Assembly (NCBI GenBank): GCA_027533425.1
Contig: JAPZUD010000004.1
Span: 310,001 to 374,000, forward strand
Length of the DNA: 64,000 nucleotides
Reading direction: 5' to 3'
DNA from: Beijerinckiaceae bacterium
Lineage (GTDB): Bacteria > Pseudomonadota > Alphaproteobacteria > Rhizobiales > Beijerinckiaceae
Below are positions 8,734 to 18,811 of this stretch, piece after piece; position 1 is the stretch's first letter; every line of letters begins with the position of its first letter. Made by a program: the position numbers and the translations under genes. A model generated the notes under the pieces. That model worked only from the letters and a program-made list of their open reading frames with translations. It did not search any database and was not told where the DNA came from.

Positions 8734-8943
8734 TCAGGGATCCTTGACTGAGCAGGCAGGAGCAGAAATGGCATCGCGCCGTCATGCCGCAAGGGGCGGT
8801 TCTTGGCAAACTGGTGCGATCAGGCGTTGACTTTTACGAGCGATTGATGTTTGTGCGCGATCTCAATTCTATCCGGAACAGTGCAGGGCGCCGGTTTGGT
8901 GGCCTGTCCTCGTGTTCCGCTCAAGAGCCAGTAGAGATCGACA

Positions 8944-9078
8944 ATGAAGCGCACCTATCAGCCGAGCAAGCTCGTTCGTAAGCGCCGCCATGGTTTCCGT
9001 GCGCGCATGGCCACCAAGGGTGGCCAGAAGGTCATTGCGGCCCGCCGCAATCGTGGCCGCAAGCGTCTCTCCGCCTGA
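8944..9078 (+). CDS. rpmH: 50S ribosomal protein L34
   Basis: This 44-residue, strongly basic protein reads [20 protein letters not shown] and continues with the invariant GFRARM, GGQKV and RRNRGRKRL segments, which is full length for L34. It is a structural protein of the large subunit. It is too short for ordinary ORF lists. It is followed by rnpA and yidC, the standard bacterial order. The 210 bp upstream contain a TTGACT hexamer at 8827-8832 that could be a -35 element, but I cannot place a good -10. The two inner ATG-like starts in other frames inside this gene are not used. Confidence 0.98.
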   Translation: MKRTYQPSKLVRKRRHGFRARMATKGGQKVIAARRNRGRKRLSA

Positions 9079-9118
9079 CAATCCGGCATCCGCGCCGTTG
9101 GCGGCGTGCGATTTTCCG

Positions 9119-9538
9119 GTGGGGCCGATCGAGAATGAACAGGGGTGCGCAGTCCGAAAGGGCGCGCCCCCTTTCCGTTTCGAAAGCCTGAAAAAGCGTT
9201 CGGATTTCAAGGCAGCCTCGGCCGGGTTCCGGTTCTCGACACCCGGCTTCACCCTGCTGCGCAAGCCAGGTGCCGGGGATGACGGCGTAGTTCGCTATGG
9301 CCTGACCGTGACGCGCAAGGTCGGCAATGCCGTTATCCGCAACAGGATCCGCCGGCGGCTGCGTGCGGCCATCCGCGCTTTGGCGCAGCGCCATGAAGGA
9401 CCGGCGATGGATATCGTGGTCCTTGCCCGTGGCTCGCTGCTGACGCTGCCCTTCTCGTCCATCGAGGCGGATCTCGCGCGGGCCGTTGCCGCGCTTGGTG
9501 CCCGGCCCGCAGCCGGCCCGACGCGGAAACCGTCGTGA
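9119..9538 (+). CDS. rnpA: Ribonuclease P protein component
   Basis: This is the protein subunit of RNase P, which matures the 5' ends of tRNAs. It shows the family features [33 protein letters not shown] (the RNR-type basic helix, seen in two parts) and DIVVLARGS. The start is uncertain. The frame is open back to an ATG at 8990 inside rpmH. The first plausible start beyond the rpmH stop is GTG 9119 (139 aa), with TTG 9098 as another choice. None has a strong Shine-Dalgarno sequence, so translation may be coupled to rpmH. yidD, often found after rnpA, is absent from the 115 bp before yidC. Confidence 0.9.
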   Translation: MGPIENEQGCAVRKGAPPFRFESLKKRSDFKAASAGFRFSTPGFTLLRKPGAGDDGVVRYGLTVTRKVGNAVIRNRIRRRLRAAIRALAQRHEGPAMDIVVLARGSLLTLPFSSIEADLARAVAALGARPAAGPTRKPS

Positions 9539-9653
9539 TTCTTGGCCCTGCTGCAAGGCAGCGCTTGGCAATATGCCTTGCTTCGGCATAGAAGGCGGCA
9601 GCGAATTCATGAGGGTTCCCGGCAGGGAGCCCGCAAGCAGGCAAGGCAGGGCG

Positions 9654-11435
9654 ATGCAGTCCGAAGACAACAGGAACCTCCTTCTGGCGATTGTGCTGTC
9701 GGTCGGGGTGATGGTCGGGTGGAACTATTTCTACGGGGCCCCCAAGATCGACCAGCAGCGTCAGGCCGCCCAGCAGACGCAGGCGGCCCAGCCGCCGGCC
9801 GGCCAGGCCCCGTCCTCGACGGTCCTGCCCTCTGGCGCACCGGCTGCCACCGCGCCGGCGGCCCAGCCTCCGGCGGGTTCCGTAGCGGCGCTCGTGACGC
9901 GCGAAGCGGCGCTCGCGCGGTCGCCGCGCGTCCGTATCGAGACGCCCTCGCTCACCGGTTCGATCGCCGTGATCGGCGCGCGGATCGACGATCTCAGCCT
10001 CGTCCGCTATCGCGAGACCGTTGATCCGAAGAGTCCGAACATTGTTCTTTACGTGCCGGATGGTGCGAAAGACGCCTATTTCGCTGATTTCGGCTGGCTG
10101 GGCGGCCAGAATTTGCCGAACGAGAATACGCAATGGCAGCCCTCTGGCGATGTCCTGAAACCCGGTACACCTCTGACACTGACCTACGATAACGGGCAGG
10201 GCCTCGTATTTACCAGGCGGATCGATGTCGATGACAAGTACCTGTTCACCATCACGGACTCCGTGCGCAACAACGGTGCCGTGCCGGTCGCTCTCCAGAA
10301 TTACGGCCGCGTCACCCGCAAGGGGACGCCGACCGTGCTCGGCTTCTACATCCTGCATGAAGGCCTGATCGGCTATGTCGCCGACAAGCTGCAGGAAGTC
10401 TCGTTCGACTCGATCCGCAAGGACAAGTCCAAGACCTTCGCCCGCAGCGAGGGTGGCTGGCTCGGTCTGACCGAGAAATACTGGGCCTCGGCCCTGATCC
10501 CCGACCAGAAGAAGCCATTCTCGGCGGCCTTCGGCGCCAATGGCAATGATCCGGTCTATGAATCTGCAGCCATCACGGAAGTGCAGCAGGTGGCGCCGGG
10601 CGCCAGCATCGAGAGCACGATCCGGCTTTTTGCCGGCGCGAAGGAAGTCAATGCCATCAACGGCTATGGCGATGCCTTCGGCGTCAAGAATTTCGACCTG
10701 ATGATTGACTGGGGCTGGTTCTACTTCATCACCAAGCCGATGTTCTGGGTGATGGACAAGGTCTTCCATCTGATCGGGAATTTCGGCGTCACGATTCTGA
10801 TCGTCACCGTCCTGATCAAGCTGCTCTTCTTCCCGCTCGCCAACAAGTCCTACGAATCCATGGCCAAGATGAAGGCCGTGCAGCCGGAAATGCTCGCCAT
10901 CCGCGACCGCTTCGCCGACGACAAGATGAAGCAGCAGCAGGCGATGATGGAGTTGTACAAGAAGGAAAAGATCAATCCGATGGCCGGGTGTCTGCCGGTC
11001 CTGATCCAGATCCCGGTCTTCTTCGCGCTCTACAAGGTGCTCTTCGTCACCATCGAGATGCGGCATGCGCCGTTCTTCGGCTGGATCAAGGATCTCTCGG
11101 CGCAGGATCCGACCAACCTGTTCAACCTGTTCGGCCTGCTGCCCTTCACCCCGCCGTCACTGTTCCACCTCGGCATCTGGCCGATCATCATGGGCATCAC
11201 GATGTGGGTCCAGATGAAGATGAATCCGGAGCCGACGGACCCGATCCAGAAGACCATGTTCGCCTGGATGCCGGTGATCTTTACCTTCATGCTCGGCTCG
11301 TTCCCGGCCGGTCTGGTGATCTACTGGGCCTGGAACAACATTCTCTCGGTCGCCCAGCAATATCTGATCATGAAGAAGATGGGCACCAAGATCGAGCTCT
11401 GGGACAATCTCAAGGGCACGTTCCGGCGGGGCTGA
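9654..11435 (+). CDS. yidC: Membrane protein insertase YidC/Oxa1
   Basis: This 593-residue insertase helps fold and insert inner-membrane proteins with or without Sec. It starts [20 protein letters not shown] with a first transmembrane anchor, then a Gln/Ala/Pro-rich linker, a large periplasmic beta-domain (about residues 90-360) and the conserved C-terminal five-helix core beginning near [16 protein letters not shown] and including [23 protein letters not shown] 9654 is chosen over the upstream open frame because the family starts with the anchor helix. Length is normal for the Gram-negative form. The next gene begins 24 bp downstream. Confidence 0.97.
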   Translation: MQSEDNRNLLLAIVLSVGVMVGWNYFYGAPKIDQQRQAAQQTQAAQPPAGQAPSSTVLPSGAPAATAPAAQPPAGSVAALVTREAALARSPRVRIETPSLTGSIAVIGARIDDLSLVRYRETVDPKSPNIVLYVPDGAKDAYFADFGWLGGQNLPNENTQWQPSGDVLKPGTPLTLTYDNGQGLVFTRRIDVDDKYLFTITDSVRNNGAVPVALQNYGRVTRKGTPTVLGFYILHEGLIGYVADKLQEVSFDSIRKDKSKTFARSEGGWLGLTEKYWASALIPDQKKPFSAAFGANGNDPVYESAAITEVQQVAPGASIESTIRLFAGAKEVNAINGYGDAFGVKNFDLMIDWGWFYFITKPMFWVMDKVFHLIGNFGVTILIVTVLIKLLFFPLANKSYESMAKMKAVQPEMLAIRDRFADDKMKQQQAMMELYKKEKINPMAGCLPVLIQIPVFFALYKVLFVTIEMRHAPFFGWIKDLSAQDPTNLFNLFGLLPFTPPSLFHLGIWPIIMGITMWVQMKMNPEPTDPIQKTMFAWMPVIFTFMLGSFPAGLVIYWAWNNILSVAQQYLIMKKMGTKIELWDNLKGTFRRG

Positions 11436-11459
11436 CCCCGCCGGCTCCGGGAGGCCGGC

Positions 11460-12107
11460 ATGCGCATCCCCGATCCGCTCGAGCGCTACCCCATCCAGGG
11501 ATGGCACGGCACGGCCTTCCTTCGTGCCGTCGTCAACGATCCCCGGATCGAGGTGGGCGATTTCAGCTACTATGACGATTCGCGCGGCCCCGAGCATTTC
11601 GTGGCGCGCTCTGTGCGGTACCATTTCGACTTTGTCGGCGACCGCCTCGTCATCGGCAGGTTTGTCGCCATCGCGCAGGGAGCGCAGTTCATCATGAATG
11701 GCGCCAACCATCCGATGGGAGGATTCTCGACCTTCCCCTTCGGCACCTTCGGTTTCGTGCCGGGCGAACCGATGGGCGCCGAGGGTGATCCGCCGCGGGG
11801 CGACACGATCATCGGCAACGATGTCTGGATCGGTCGCGAGGCGGTAATCATGCCGGGGGTGCGCATCGGCGACGGCGCCATTATCGGCGCGCATGCGGTG
11901 GTGGCCCGGGACGTCGCGCCCTATGCGATCGTGGTCGGCAACCCGGCCCGGGAGACACGACGGCGGTTCGACAGCGCGACCATCGACGCCCTGCTGGACA
12001 TCCGCTGGTGGGACTGGCCGGTGGAGATGATCATGCGGCATGTCGCGGCCATCCGGGGAACGGATGTCGCGGCGCTCCGCGCGGCTGCGGGGGAGTTGGC
12101 ACGATGA
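11460..12107 (+). CDS. Left-handed beta-helix acetyltransferase of the Vat/CatB (xenobiotic) type
   Basis: This 215-residue hexapeptide-repeat protein carries the CatB/Vat hallmarks: [21 protein letters not shown] with the catalytic His of the NGANH motif, a loop with FPFGTFGF, then [34 protein letters not shown] coils and a [10 protein letters not shown] ending. Relatives transfer acetyl groups from acetyl-CoA to hydroxyls of chloramphenicol or streptogramins, but many housekeeping homologues have unknown substrates. It sits inside the yidC-engB run and overlaps engB by 4 bp (ATGA), so it is translated with essential genes. That setting argues against a mobile resistance gene. Confidence 0.85.
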   Translation: MRIPDPLERYPIQGWHGTAFLRAVVNDPRIEVGDFSYYDDSRGPEHFVARSVRYHFDFVGDRLVIGRFVAIAQGAQFIMNGANHPMGGFSTFPFGTFGFVPGEPMGAEGDPPRGDTIIGNDVWIGREAVIMPGVRIGDGAIIGAHAVVARDVAPYAIVVGNPARETRRRFDSATIDALLDIRWWDWPVEMIMRHVAAIRGTDVAALRAAAGELAR

Positions 12108-12778
12108 GCATGGACCCGGCCGATGAACCGGATTTCACCGAAGCGGGTCGCCGCCTTTTCGCGCGTGAATGCGAGTTCTACTGGGCTGCGGCCAAGAAGG
12201 ACGGCCTGCCGCCGCCACGTGGGCTCGAGATTGCCTTTGCCGGGCGTTCGAATGTTGGCAAGTCCTCGCTGATCAACGCCCTGACCGGCCGCAATGGCCT
12301 CGCGCGGACCTCGAACACGCCTGGCCGGACGCAGGAACTCAATTTCTTCGATATTGCCGGCGCCTTCTCGATCGTCGACATGCCCGGCTATGGCTATGCC
12401 GCGGTGGGCAAGGAAAAGGTCTCGGCCTGGACCGGGCTGATCCATCATTATCTCCGGGGTCGCGTCGAGCTGGCCCGCGTCCTCCTGCTGATCGATGCCC
12501 GGCATGGCCTCAAGGATACGGATGACCCGGTTCTCGAAACGCTGAGCAAGGCGGCGGTCTCCTTCCAGCTTATCCTGACCAAGGCGGATGCGCTTTCGGC
12601 CCGCGAGGCCGAACAGCGAGTTGCCGCCATCCGGGAGATCCTGAGGAAGAAGGCTGCGGCCCATCCCGAGATCATCCTCACCTCCAGCAAGACCGGCATG
12701 GGCATCGAGACGCTTCGCGCCAGCCTCGCGCGCCTTCTCCATAACCGCCACCAGCTTCCAGGCTGGGCACTGGAATGA
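12104..12778 (+). CDS. engB: Ribosome biogenesis GTP-binding protein EngB/YihA
   Basis: This 224-residue TrmE-Era-EngA-EngB-Septin family GTPase has G1 GRSNVGKS at 47-54, the G2 threonine in [11 protein letters not shown]3 DMPGYGYA at 92-99 and G4 TKAD. It acts in assembly of the 50S subunit. The ATG at 12104 overlaps the stop of the acetyltransferase and removes a spurious 32-residue extension. Its own stop overlaps the start of the DUF423 gene by 4 bp. Length is usual for EngB with a short N-terminal extension. Confidence 0.95.
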   Translation: MSMDPADEPDFTEAGRRLFARECEFYWAAAKKDGLPPPRGLEIAFAGRSNVGKSSLINALTGRNGLARTSNTPGRTQELNFFDIAGAFSIVDMPGYGYAAVGKEKVSAWTGLIHHYLRGRVELARVLLLIDARHGLKDTDDPVLETLSKAAVSFQLILTKADALSAREAEQRVAAIREILRKKAAAHPEIILTSSKTGMGIETLRASLARLLHNRHQLPGWALE

Positions 12779-13137
12779 GGCCGCGTCTCGCGATCGCCCT
12801 TGCCGGTCTCGCCGGGGCTCTCGGGGTGATCCTCTCGGCTATGGGCGCGCATGTTCCGGGCGGTGCCTCGCTCGGCACGGCCGGCACCTTCCTGCTGATC
12901 CATGCTGCCGCCTTCCTCGCCCTTGGCGCAATGGCCGGGCAGGGTCTCGTCGCTGGCGCGCCGGGTTTGGCCGTCCCGCTGGGCTGGGTGCTGGGGCTCG
13001 CGCTGTTCTGCGGCGATCTCGCGGCCCGTGTGTTTCTGGGAACGCGCCTCTTCCCGGGCGCCGCGCCGGCCGGGGGCGTGATCCTGATCCTCGCCTGGGC
13101 TGGCCTTTCACTGGCGGCGCTGCGGCCGCGTCGCTGA
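12775..13137 (+). CDS. DUF423 family small membrane protein
   Basis: This 120-residue protein has four predicted hydrophobic helices (about residues 5-25, 37-57, 63-82 and 97-116), with the family-type opening GLAGALGVILSAMGAH and a RLFPGAAPAGG segment before the last helix. The family is widespread and its function is not known. It overlaps engB by 4 bp and precedes argB by 77 bp, so it is the last gene of the yidC unit or is read through into argB. Confidence 0.8.
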   Translation: MRPRLAIALAGLAGALGVILSAMGAHVPGGASLGTAGTFLLIHAAAFLALGAMAGQGLVAGAPGLAVPLGWVLGLALFCGDLAARVFLGTRLFPGAAPAGGVILILAWAGLSLAALRPRR

Positions 13138-13214
13138 TTTTTTGTCGCCGGACGGTTGAGCCGACCGCCAGCATTGCCTAAGAAGGCGCCGTTGCCTGCG
13201 CGGAGATCCTCGTC

Positions 13215-14111
13215 ATGTCTGAAAAAGTCCTGCCCGATGTCCATGTCCGCGCGGAAGTGATCAGCCAGGCGCTGCCCTTCATGCAGCGCTACGATCAGGA
13301 AGTCGTGGTCATCAAGTATGGCGGGCATGCCATGGGCGACCGGGCTGCGGCAGAGGATTTCGCCGAGGATGTCGTGCTGCTTGAATTGCAGGGCGTGAAG
13401 CCGATCGTGGTTCATGGCGGCGGCCCGCAGATCGGCAAGATGCTGGACAAGCTCGGCATCAAGAGCGAGTTCCAGGGGGGGCTCCGGGTGACCGACCGCG
13501 CCACGGTCGAGGTGGTGGAGATGGTGCTGGCCGGCTCGATCAACAAGCAGATCGTCGGCTGGATCGCGGCCGAGGGCGGCAAGGCGATCGGCCTGTGCGG
13601 CAAGGACGGCAAGATGGTCACCGCGCGCAAGCTGACGCGCACGGTCCGCGACCCGGATTCCCTGATCGAGCGCGAGCTGGATCTCGGCTTCGTCGGCGAT
13701 CCGCACAAGGTGGACCGCACCGTGCTCGATGCCGTGCTGAAGGCCGAGCTGATCCCCGTCCTCGCGCCGGTGGCGATCGGTGAGGATGCCGAGACCTACA
13801 ATGTCAATGCCGACACCTTTGCCGGCGCGATTGCCGGGGCCATGCGCGCCAAGCGTCTGCTGCTGCTCACCGATGTCCCGGGCGTCCTTGACAAGGACAA
13901 GAAGCTCATCCCGCAGCTCACGGTCGACGAATGCCGGCGGCTGATCGCGGATGGCACGGTCACCGGCGGCATGATCCCCAAGATCGAGACCTGCATCTAC
14001 GCGATCGAGCAGGGGGTCGAGGGCGTGGTCATTCTCGATGGCAAGGTGCCGCATGCCGTGCTGCTCGAGCTGCTGACCGAGCACGGCGCGGGCACGCTGA
14101 TCACGGGCTGA
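13215..14111 (+). CDS. argB: Acetylglutamate kinase
   Basis: This 298-residue amino-acid kinase phosphorylates N-acetyl-L-glutamate, the second step of arginine biosynthesis. It shows [24 protein letters not shown], the [14 protein letters not shown] loop, [28 protein letters not shown] and a C-terminal [10 protein letters not shown] segment. An N-terminal helix ([12 protein letters not shown]) like that of the arginine-sensitive hexameric enzymes is present, so feedback inhibition by arginine is likely. argD and argF lie far away at 51-53 kb. The 3' end overlaps the convergent truA gene by 11 bp. Confidence 0.97.
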   Translation: MSEKVLPDVHVRAEVISQALPFMQRYDQEVVVIKYGGHAMGDRAAAEDFAEDVVLLELQGVKPIVVHGGGPQIGKMLDKLGIKSEFQGGLRVTDRATVEVVEMVLAGSINKQIVGWIAAEGGKAIGLCGKDGKMVTARKLTRTVRDPDSLIERELDLGFVGDPHKVDRTVLDAVLKAELIPVLAPVAIGEDAETYNVNADTFAGAIAGAMRAKRLLLLTDVPGVLDKDKKLIPQLTVDECRRLIADGTVTGGMIPKIETCIYAIEQGVEGVVILDGKVPHAVLLELLTEHGAGTLITG

Positions 14112-14865
14112 AAGCCTCGGCGGGATAGTCGACCGCCAGGAAATACAGGCCGTCCGGTGGCGCAACCGGCCCACACCGGGCCCGGTCCCGCGCGTCGAGC
14201 GCTGCACGCAGGGCCTCGACCGGCCAGACGCCATGCCCGACCCGGGCCAGCGAGCCGACCATCGACCGCACCTGGTGATGCAGGAACGAGCGCGCGCTGG
14301 CGAGGACGTGGATTTCCTCGCCCATGGCCACCACATCAAGCCGCTCCAGCGTCCGGATCGGGCTGTTGGCCTGGCAGGACGAGGCCCGGAATGTCGTGAA
14401 ATCATGCTTGCCGAGAATGCCCTGCGCGGCCTCGTGCATCGCCGCTGCATCCAGTGGCCGCGCCACATGCCAGACCCGCTGCCGGTCAAGCGCCGAGGGG
14501 GCGCGGCGGTTGAGGATCCGGTAGCGATAATGCCGCCGGATGGCGCTCAGCCGGGCGTCGAAGGAATCCGGGACCTCTGCCGCGTCGAGAATGGCGACGC
14601 TCTCGCCGCCCTGGGTCAGATGCGCATTGAGCGCGTCACGCAATGTATCCGGGCGCCAGGGCTTGGTCAGCGTCACATGCGCCACCTGCCCGAGCGCATG
14701 CACGCCGGCATCCGTGCGGCCGGCGCAGATGATCCGCACCGGTGGCTCCCCGAGCTTGCCGATCATGCGCTCGATCGCATCCTGGACAGTGCGCCCGCCC
14801 GCCTGGCTTTGCCAGCCCTGATAGGGCGCACCGAAATACTCGATCAGCAGCCGATAGCGCGGCAT
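14101..14865 (-). CDS. truA: tRNA pseudouridine(38-40) synthase
   Basis: This 254-residue enzyme isomerises uridines 38-40 in the anticodon arm. Its start [19 protein letters not shown] and the catalytic motif [11 protein letters not shown] (the Asp is the nucleophile) are typical, as are LNRRAPSA and [15 protein letters not shown] 14865 is chosen over a longer open frame because the family opens with this strand. It begins 1 bp after fmt ends and closes the def-fmt-truA operon. The 3' end overlaps argB on the other strand. Confidence 0.95.
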   Translation of the reverse strand: MPRYRLLIEYFGAPYQGWQSQAGGRTVQDAIERMIGKLGEPPVRIICAGRTDAGVHALGQVAHVTLTKPWRPDTLRDALNAHLTQGGESVAILDAAEVPDSFDARLSAIRRHYRYRILNRRAPSALDRQRVWHVARPLDAAAMHEAAQGILGKHDFTTFRASSCQANSPIRTLERLDVVAMGEEIHVLASARSFLHHQVRSMVGSLARVGHGVWPVEALRAALDARDRARCGPVAPPDGLYFLAVDYPAEAFSP

Positions 14866-14866
14866 G

Positions 14867-15817
14867 TCACGCCGCCGGCCCGGCAAGGGCCCGCAGCCCC
14901 GGCCCGACCGCCGCGCCACGCAGGAATTCCGTGGCGCTCATCATGCCCTTGCCGGCAGGCTGGACCTCGAGAAGCTGCACCGCGCCCGCGCCGCAGGCCA
15001 TGGAGAGCGCATCGTCAAGAACGGTTCCCGGTTCGCCCTGGCCGGCGACCGGACGTGCCCGCCCGACCTTGATCCGTTTCGGCCCGGCGCCCCAGTCGAG
15101 TTCGAGATAGGCGCCCGGGAACGGGAACAGCCCGCGGATCTGGTTATGCACCGCCTGGCTGCTGGCCGTGAAATCGATCCGGCATTCGGCCTTGCTGATC
15201 TTGTGGGCATAGGTCACGCCGGCTTCGGCCTGCGGCTGGAAGCCCAGCGAGCCCCGCTCCAGTGCGGCAAGGGCCCGGGCCATCAGATCGGCGCCGATCA
15301 GCCGCATCCGGTCATGCAACTGCCCGGTTGTCATATCGGGCCCTATGGCAATGCGTTCGACCATGGCCACCGGGCCGGTATCCAGCCCCTCGTCCATTTG
15401 CATCACCATGACGCCGGTTTCGCGATCACCGGCCATGATGGCGCGGTGGATCGGGGCGGCGCCGCGCCAGCGCGGCAGCAGCGAGCCATGCAGGTTGAGG
15501 CATCCGAGAGCCGGCGCGTCGAGAATCGGCTTCGGGAGCAGCAGGCCATAGGCGACAACCACGGCGACATCGGCCTCATGCGCGGCAAAGGCCGTCTGCG
15601 CCTCGGCATTGCGGAGTGATTTCGGAGTCAGAACCGGAATGCCGAACCCGTTCGCGCAGCGATGGACCGGGCTCTCGACAAGGTCGAGGCCACGCCGTCC
15701 ACCCGGCGCCGGTGCGCGCGTATAGACCGCCACCACGTCATGGCCCTGGCCGATGATCTCGGTCAGGGTAGGCACCGCGAAATCCGGGGTGCCCATGAAA
15801 ATCACGCGGAGGCTCAC
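14867..15817 (-). CDS. fmt: Methionyl-tRNA formyltransferase
   Basis: This 316-residue enzyme formylates initiator Met-tRNA with 10-formyltetrahydrofolate. It has the opening [18 protein letters not shown], the catalytic region [20 protein letters not shown] and MDEGLDTGP, and a C-terminal tRNA-binding barrel. The ATG overlaps the def stop by 4 bp, so translation is coupled to the deformylase that later removes the formyl group. Length is normal. Confidence 0.96.
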   Translation of the reverse strand: MSLRVIFMGTPDFAVPTLTEIIGQGHDVVAVYTRAPAPGGRRGLDLVESPVHRCANGFGIPVLTPKSLRNAEAQTAFAAHEADVAVVVAYGLLLPKPILDAPALGCLNLHGSLLPRWRGAAPIHRAIMAGDRETGVMVMQMDEGLDTGPVAMVERIAIGPDMTTGQLHDRMRLIGADLMARALAALERGSLGFQPQAEAGVTYAHKISKAECRIDFTASSQAVHNQIRGLFPFPGAYLELDWGAGPKRIKVGRARPVAGQGEPGTVLDDALSMACGAGAVQLLEVQPAGKGMMSATEFLRGAAVGPGLRALAGPAA

Positions 15818-16335
15818 GCCTCCGGCTCCTTGAGCTTGGCCTGCTTGGCGAATTTCTTGAGCACCCGGTCGCGTTTCAGCTTCGAGAGATAATCGATGAA
15901 GAGCACGCCGTTGAGATGGTCCACCTCGTGCTGGATGCAGGTGGCGAGCAGCCCGTCAGCCTCGATGACTTTCGGCTTGAGGTCGACATCCTGATACTGC
16001 ACGCGGACCCGGTCCGGCCGCTCCACCGTCTCGTAATAGTCGGGGATGGAAAGGCAGCCCTCTTCCATCTCGCGATGTTCCTCCGAGGACCAGACAATTT
16101 CCGGATTGATCAGGACCAGAGGCTGGGCCGCCTCTTCCTTCCGGGCAAGGTCGATCGTGACCACGCGCCGCGGCACCCCGATCTGGATCGCGGCAAGGCC
16201 GATTCCCGGTGCGTCATACATCGTTGCGAACATGTCATCGACCAGTTGACGAAGCGCGCGATCCGCCTCGGCGACCGGACTGGAGATCAGCCGGAGCTGG
16301 GCATCGGGAACAATGACAAGGGGTCGGACGGCCAT
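15814..16335 (-). CDS. def: Peptide deformylase
   Basis: This 173-residue metalloprotease removes N-formyl groups from nascent proteins. All three family motifs are present: [18 protein letters not shown] with the metal-binding Cys, and QHEVDHLNG with the two His ligands and catalytic Glu. It heads the def-fmt-truA operon and is divergent from rmuC, with 93 bp between the starts. The start ATG is at the family position ([15 protein letters not shown]). Confidence 0.96.
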   Translation of the reverse strand: MAVRPLVIVPDAQLRLISSPVAEADRALRQLVDDMFATMYDAPGIGLAAIQIGVPRRVVTIDLARKEEAAQPLVLINPEIVWSSEEHREMEEGCLSIPDYYETVERPDRVRVQYQDVDLKPKVIEADGLLATCIQHEVDHLNGVLFIDYLSKLKRDRVLKKFAKQAKLKEPEA

Positions 16336-16428
16336 GGATAACTCTCTTTGCCGTTCACATAGGCATTGACGGAGGCCCGGTCAACATGTTCATTTTTTGT
16401 TCCTGCCGAACGATTCCAGGGGTCCATC

Positions 16429-17613
16429 GTGGACGCGACACTCTTCCTCCTGGGCAACCAGCCCGTGACGATGCTCCATGCTTTCGTGGCAGCGATTGCG
16501 CTCGCGCTGGGCCTGCTGCTGGTGCAGGTCATTGGCGGGATGCGCCTCCGGCGAGAACGGTTGATGGCCCTTGCGCGCGAGGAGGAACGCCAGCGGGAGC
16601 TCGATGACAAGGTCGAGTCGATCAACCGCCTGCAATCCGAGATGGCCGGCCGGATGCAGACCCTCGGCGAGATCCTGGGCACGAGGCAGGCGGATCTCGC
16701 CCGGCTGGTCAGCGAGCGGATGGATTCGGTCCGCCACAGCATGGCGTCCAGCCTGACGGAAACCGCCCAGCGGAGCCAGGAATCGCTGGCGAAGCTCCAG
16801 GAACGGCTGGCCGTGATCGATGCGGCCCAGGCCGATCTCAAAGGGCTGACCAGCGAGGTCCTGAGCCTGAAGGACGTGCTCCAGAACAAGCAGGCCCGTG
16901 GCGCCTATGGGCAGGGCCGGATGGAGGCGATCGTCCGCGACGCACTCCCGGCCTCCGCCTATGCATTCCAGCCGACCCTGTCGAACCGCTCACGGCCCGA
17001 TTGCACTATCCTGTTGCCCGGGGATGAACGGCCCCTCGTCATCGATGCCAAATTCCCGCTGGAGGCCTTTGTCCAGTTACGCGAGGCGCGGAGCGACGAA
17101 CAGCGCGCGGCGGCCGAGAAACAGGTCCGCAGCGATCTCGGTATCCATCTCCGTGATATTGCCGGCAAATACCTGATCCCGGGCGAGACGCAGGATATCG
17201 CGATGCTTTTCGTGCCGTCCGAGGCGATTTATGCCGATCTCGGCGAACATTTCGACGATGTGATCCAGAAGGCGCACCGCGCCCGGATCCTGATCGTCTC
17301 TCCCTCCCTGCTGATGATGGCGATCCAGGTTGCGCAGTCGATTGTCCGCGACGCCGCCGTGCGCGAGCAGGCCCGCGTCATCCAGGCTGAACTCGGCAAG
17401 TTGCTCGAGGATGTCCGCCGGCTGACCGAACGGGCCGGCAAGCTGGAGCAGCATTTCCGCCAGGCCCAGGAGGATGTGCAGGGCATCCTCGTCTCTTCGG
17501 AAAAGGTCAACCGGCGCGGCCAGCGGATCGAGAGCCTTGAATTCGAGCAGCCGAACCTTCCCGCCTCACCGCGGGAGGATAGTGCCGAGCCGCGCCTGCG
17601 GAACGTGATCTGA
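16429..17613 (+). CDS. rmuC: DNA recombination protein RmuC homologue
   Basis: This 394-residue protein has an N-terminal transmembrane helix (about residues 15-37), a long coiled coil to about residue 150, and the RmuC nuclease-like domain (GAYGQGRMEAIVRDALP, YAFQPTLSN, LVIDAKFPLEAF, IAMLFVPSEAIYADL). RmuC limits inversions at short inverted repeats; its biochemical role is unsettled. GTG 16429 is preferred because AGGGG lies 7 bases before it. The longer frame to 16366 needs a TTG start without a ribosome-binding site, and ATG 16471 would cut part of the membrane anchor. Confidence 0.88.
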   Translation: MDATLFLLGNQPVTMLHAFVAAIALALGLLLVQVIGGMRLRRERLMALAREEERQRELDDKVESINRLQSEMAGRMQTLGEILGTRQADLARLVSERMDSVRHSMASSLTETAQRSQESLAKLQERLAVIDAAQADLKGLTSEVLSLKDVLQNKQARGAYGQGRMEAIVRDALPASAYAFQPTLSNRSRPDCTILLPGDERPLVIDAKFPLEAFVQLREARSDEQRAAAEKQVRSDLGIHLRDIAGKYLIPGETQDIAMLFVPSEAIYADLGEHFDDVIQKAHRARILIVSPSLLMMAIQVAQSIVRDAAVREQARVIQAELGKLLEDVRRLTERAGKLEQHFRQAQEDVQGILVSSEKVNRRGQRIESLEFEQPNLPASPREDSAEPRLRNVI

Positions 17614-17641
17614 CCGGCTGCGGGTGAAGCAATCGCTGCGT

Positions 17642-18808
17642 TCAGGCGCCGAGATACTGCCGGATCACGCGGCGATAGACCGCCGTGAGGCAATCGATAT
17701 CCGTGATCGCGGCATTCTCGTTGGTCTTGTGCATCGTCTTGCCGACCACCCCGAACTCGACCACGGGGCAATAGGCCTGGATGAACCGGGCATCCGAGGT
17801 GCCGCCCGTTGTCGAGAGAACGGGGCGCCGCCCGGTCTCGGCTTCGATGGCCGCGACCACGAGGTCAACGAAAGGGCCGGGCTCGGTCACGAAAGCTTCC
17901 GCGTTGGTGGGAAGCAGGGTCAGCTCGTAGCGCGGCGCATCATTGACGCCCGCCAGCCGGCGGCGCAGTTCCGCCCCGAGGCTCTGGCTGGTCCAGAGAT
18001 CGTTGAAGCGGATGTTGAACTTCACGCCGGCGCGCGCAGGAATGACGTTCCGCGCCGCGTTGCCGCACTCCAGGGCCGTGAATTCGAGATTCGATGGCAG
18101 GAAATGCGGCGTGCCGGCATCCAGCGGCTCCTTCAGCGCCGCCATCAGCCGCATGAGGCCGTCGATCGGGTTCTGAGCAAGGTTCGGATAGGCCACATGC
18201 CCCTGGATGCCGTCGACAACGAGATCACCCGAAAGCGACCCTCGCCGGCCGATCTTCACCATGTCGCCCATGGCCTCCGGGTTGGTCGGCTCGCCCAGAA
18301 CGCAGGCGCTGAACACCTCGCCGCGCGCCTGTGCCCATTCCAGCAGCCGGACGGTCCCGTCGACCGCATCGGCTTCCTCGTCTCCCGTGATCAGAAAGGC
18401 GATCGAGCCGTTTTCCGGAATGCCCTGGGTATCGAGATGGTCGAGCACGGCGGCAATGGCCGCCGCGACACCGGATTTCATATCGGCGGCACCTCGGCCC
18501 CAGACCGCACCTTCGGCGATCTCGCCCGAAAAGGGCTGCCGCGACCATCCCGTCAGATCGCCGGGCGGTACCACATCCGTATGCCCGGCAAAGACAAGGC
18601 AGGGTGCGCCGGAACCGATCCGGGCATAGAGATTCTCGACGGCATAATGGCCTTCGGTCTGGAAGACCGGCCGGTGCACCTCGAACCCGTAGGGCTTCAG
18701 CCAGGCCTCGATCAGCGCCAGCGCGCCGCCGTCCTCCGGGGTCACCGAGGCACAGCGGACCAGCTCGGCGGTCATGGTGACCGCGCGGGAGGGGGCGGAG
18801 GCATTCAT
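17642..18808 (-). CDS. dapE: Succinyl-diaminopimelate desuccinylase
   Basis: This 388-residue M20 zinc peptidase-family enzyme hydrolyses N-succinyl-LL-diaminopimelate in lysine and cell-wall diaminopimelate synthesis. The metal motifs are FAGHTDVVPPGD, WGRGAADMKSG and TGDEEADAVDGT; a STTGGTSDARF segment near the C-terminus is typical of DapE. It begins 3 bp after the Anbu peptidase gene and is therefore the distal gene of that operon. Confidence 0.95.
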   Translation of the reverse strand: MNASAPSRAVTMTAELVRCASVTPEDGGALALIEAWLKPYGFEVHRPVFQTEGHYAVENLYARIGSGAPCLVFAGHTDVVPPGDLTGWSRQPFSGEIAEGAVWGRGAADMKSGVAAAIAAVLDHLDTQGIPENGSIAFLITGDEEADAVDGTVRLLEWAQARGEVFSACVLGEPTNPEAMGDMVKIGRRGSLSGDLVVDGIQGHVAYPNLAQNPIDGLMRLMAALKEPLDAGTPHFLPSNLEFTALECGNAARNVIPARAGVKFNIRFNDLWTSQSLGAELRRRLAGVNDAPRYELTLLPTNAEAFVTEPGPFVDLVVAAIEAETGRRPVLSTTGGTSDARFIQAYCPVVEFGVVGKTMHKTNENAAITDIDCLTAVYRRVIRQYLGA

Positions 18809-18811
18809 GGT

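Noticed and set aside
8990-9118. N-terminal extension of RnpA starting inside rpmH
   Set aside because: The 43 extra residues show no RNase P feature and can be explained by the L34 coding constraint. It is kept only as an open question in the findings.
16366-16428. Longer RmuC start at TTG 16366
   Set aside because: There is no ribosome-binding site and the added residues are not part of the membrane anchor. GTG 16429 has AGGGG at good spacing.
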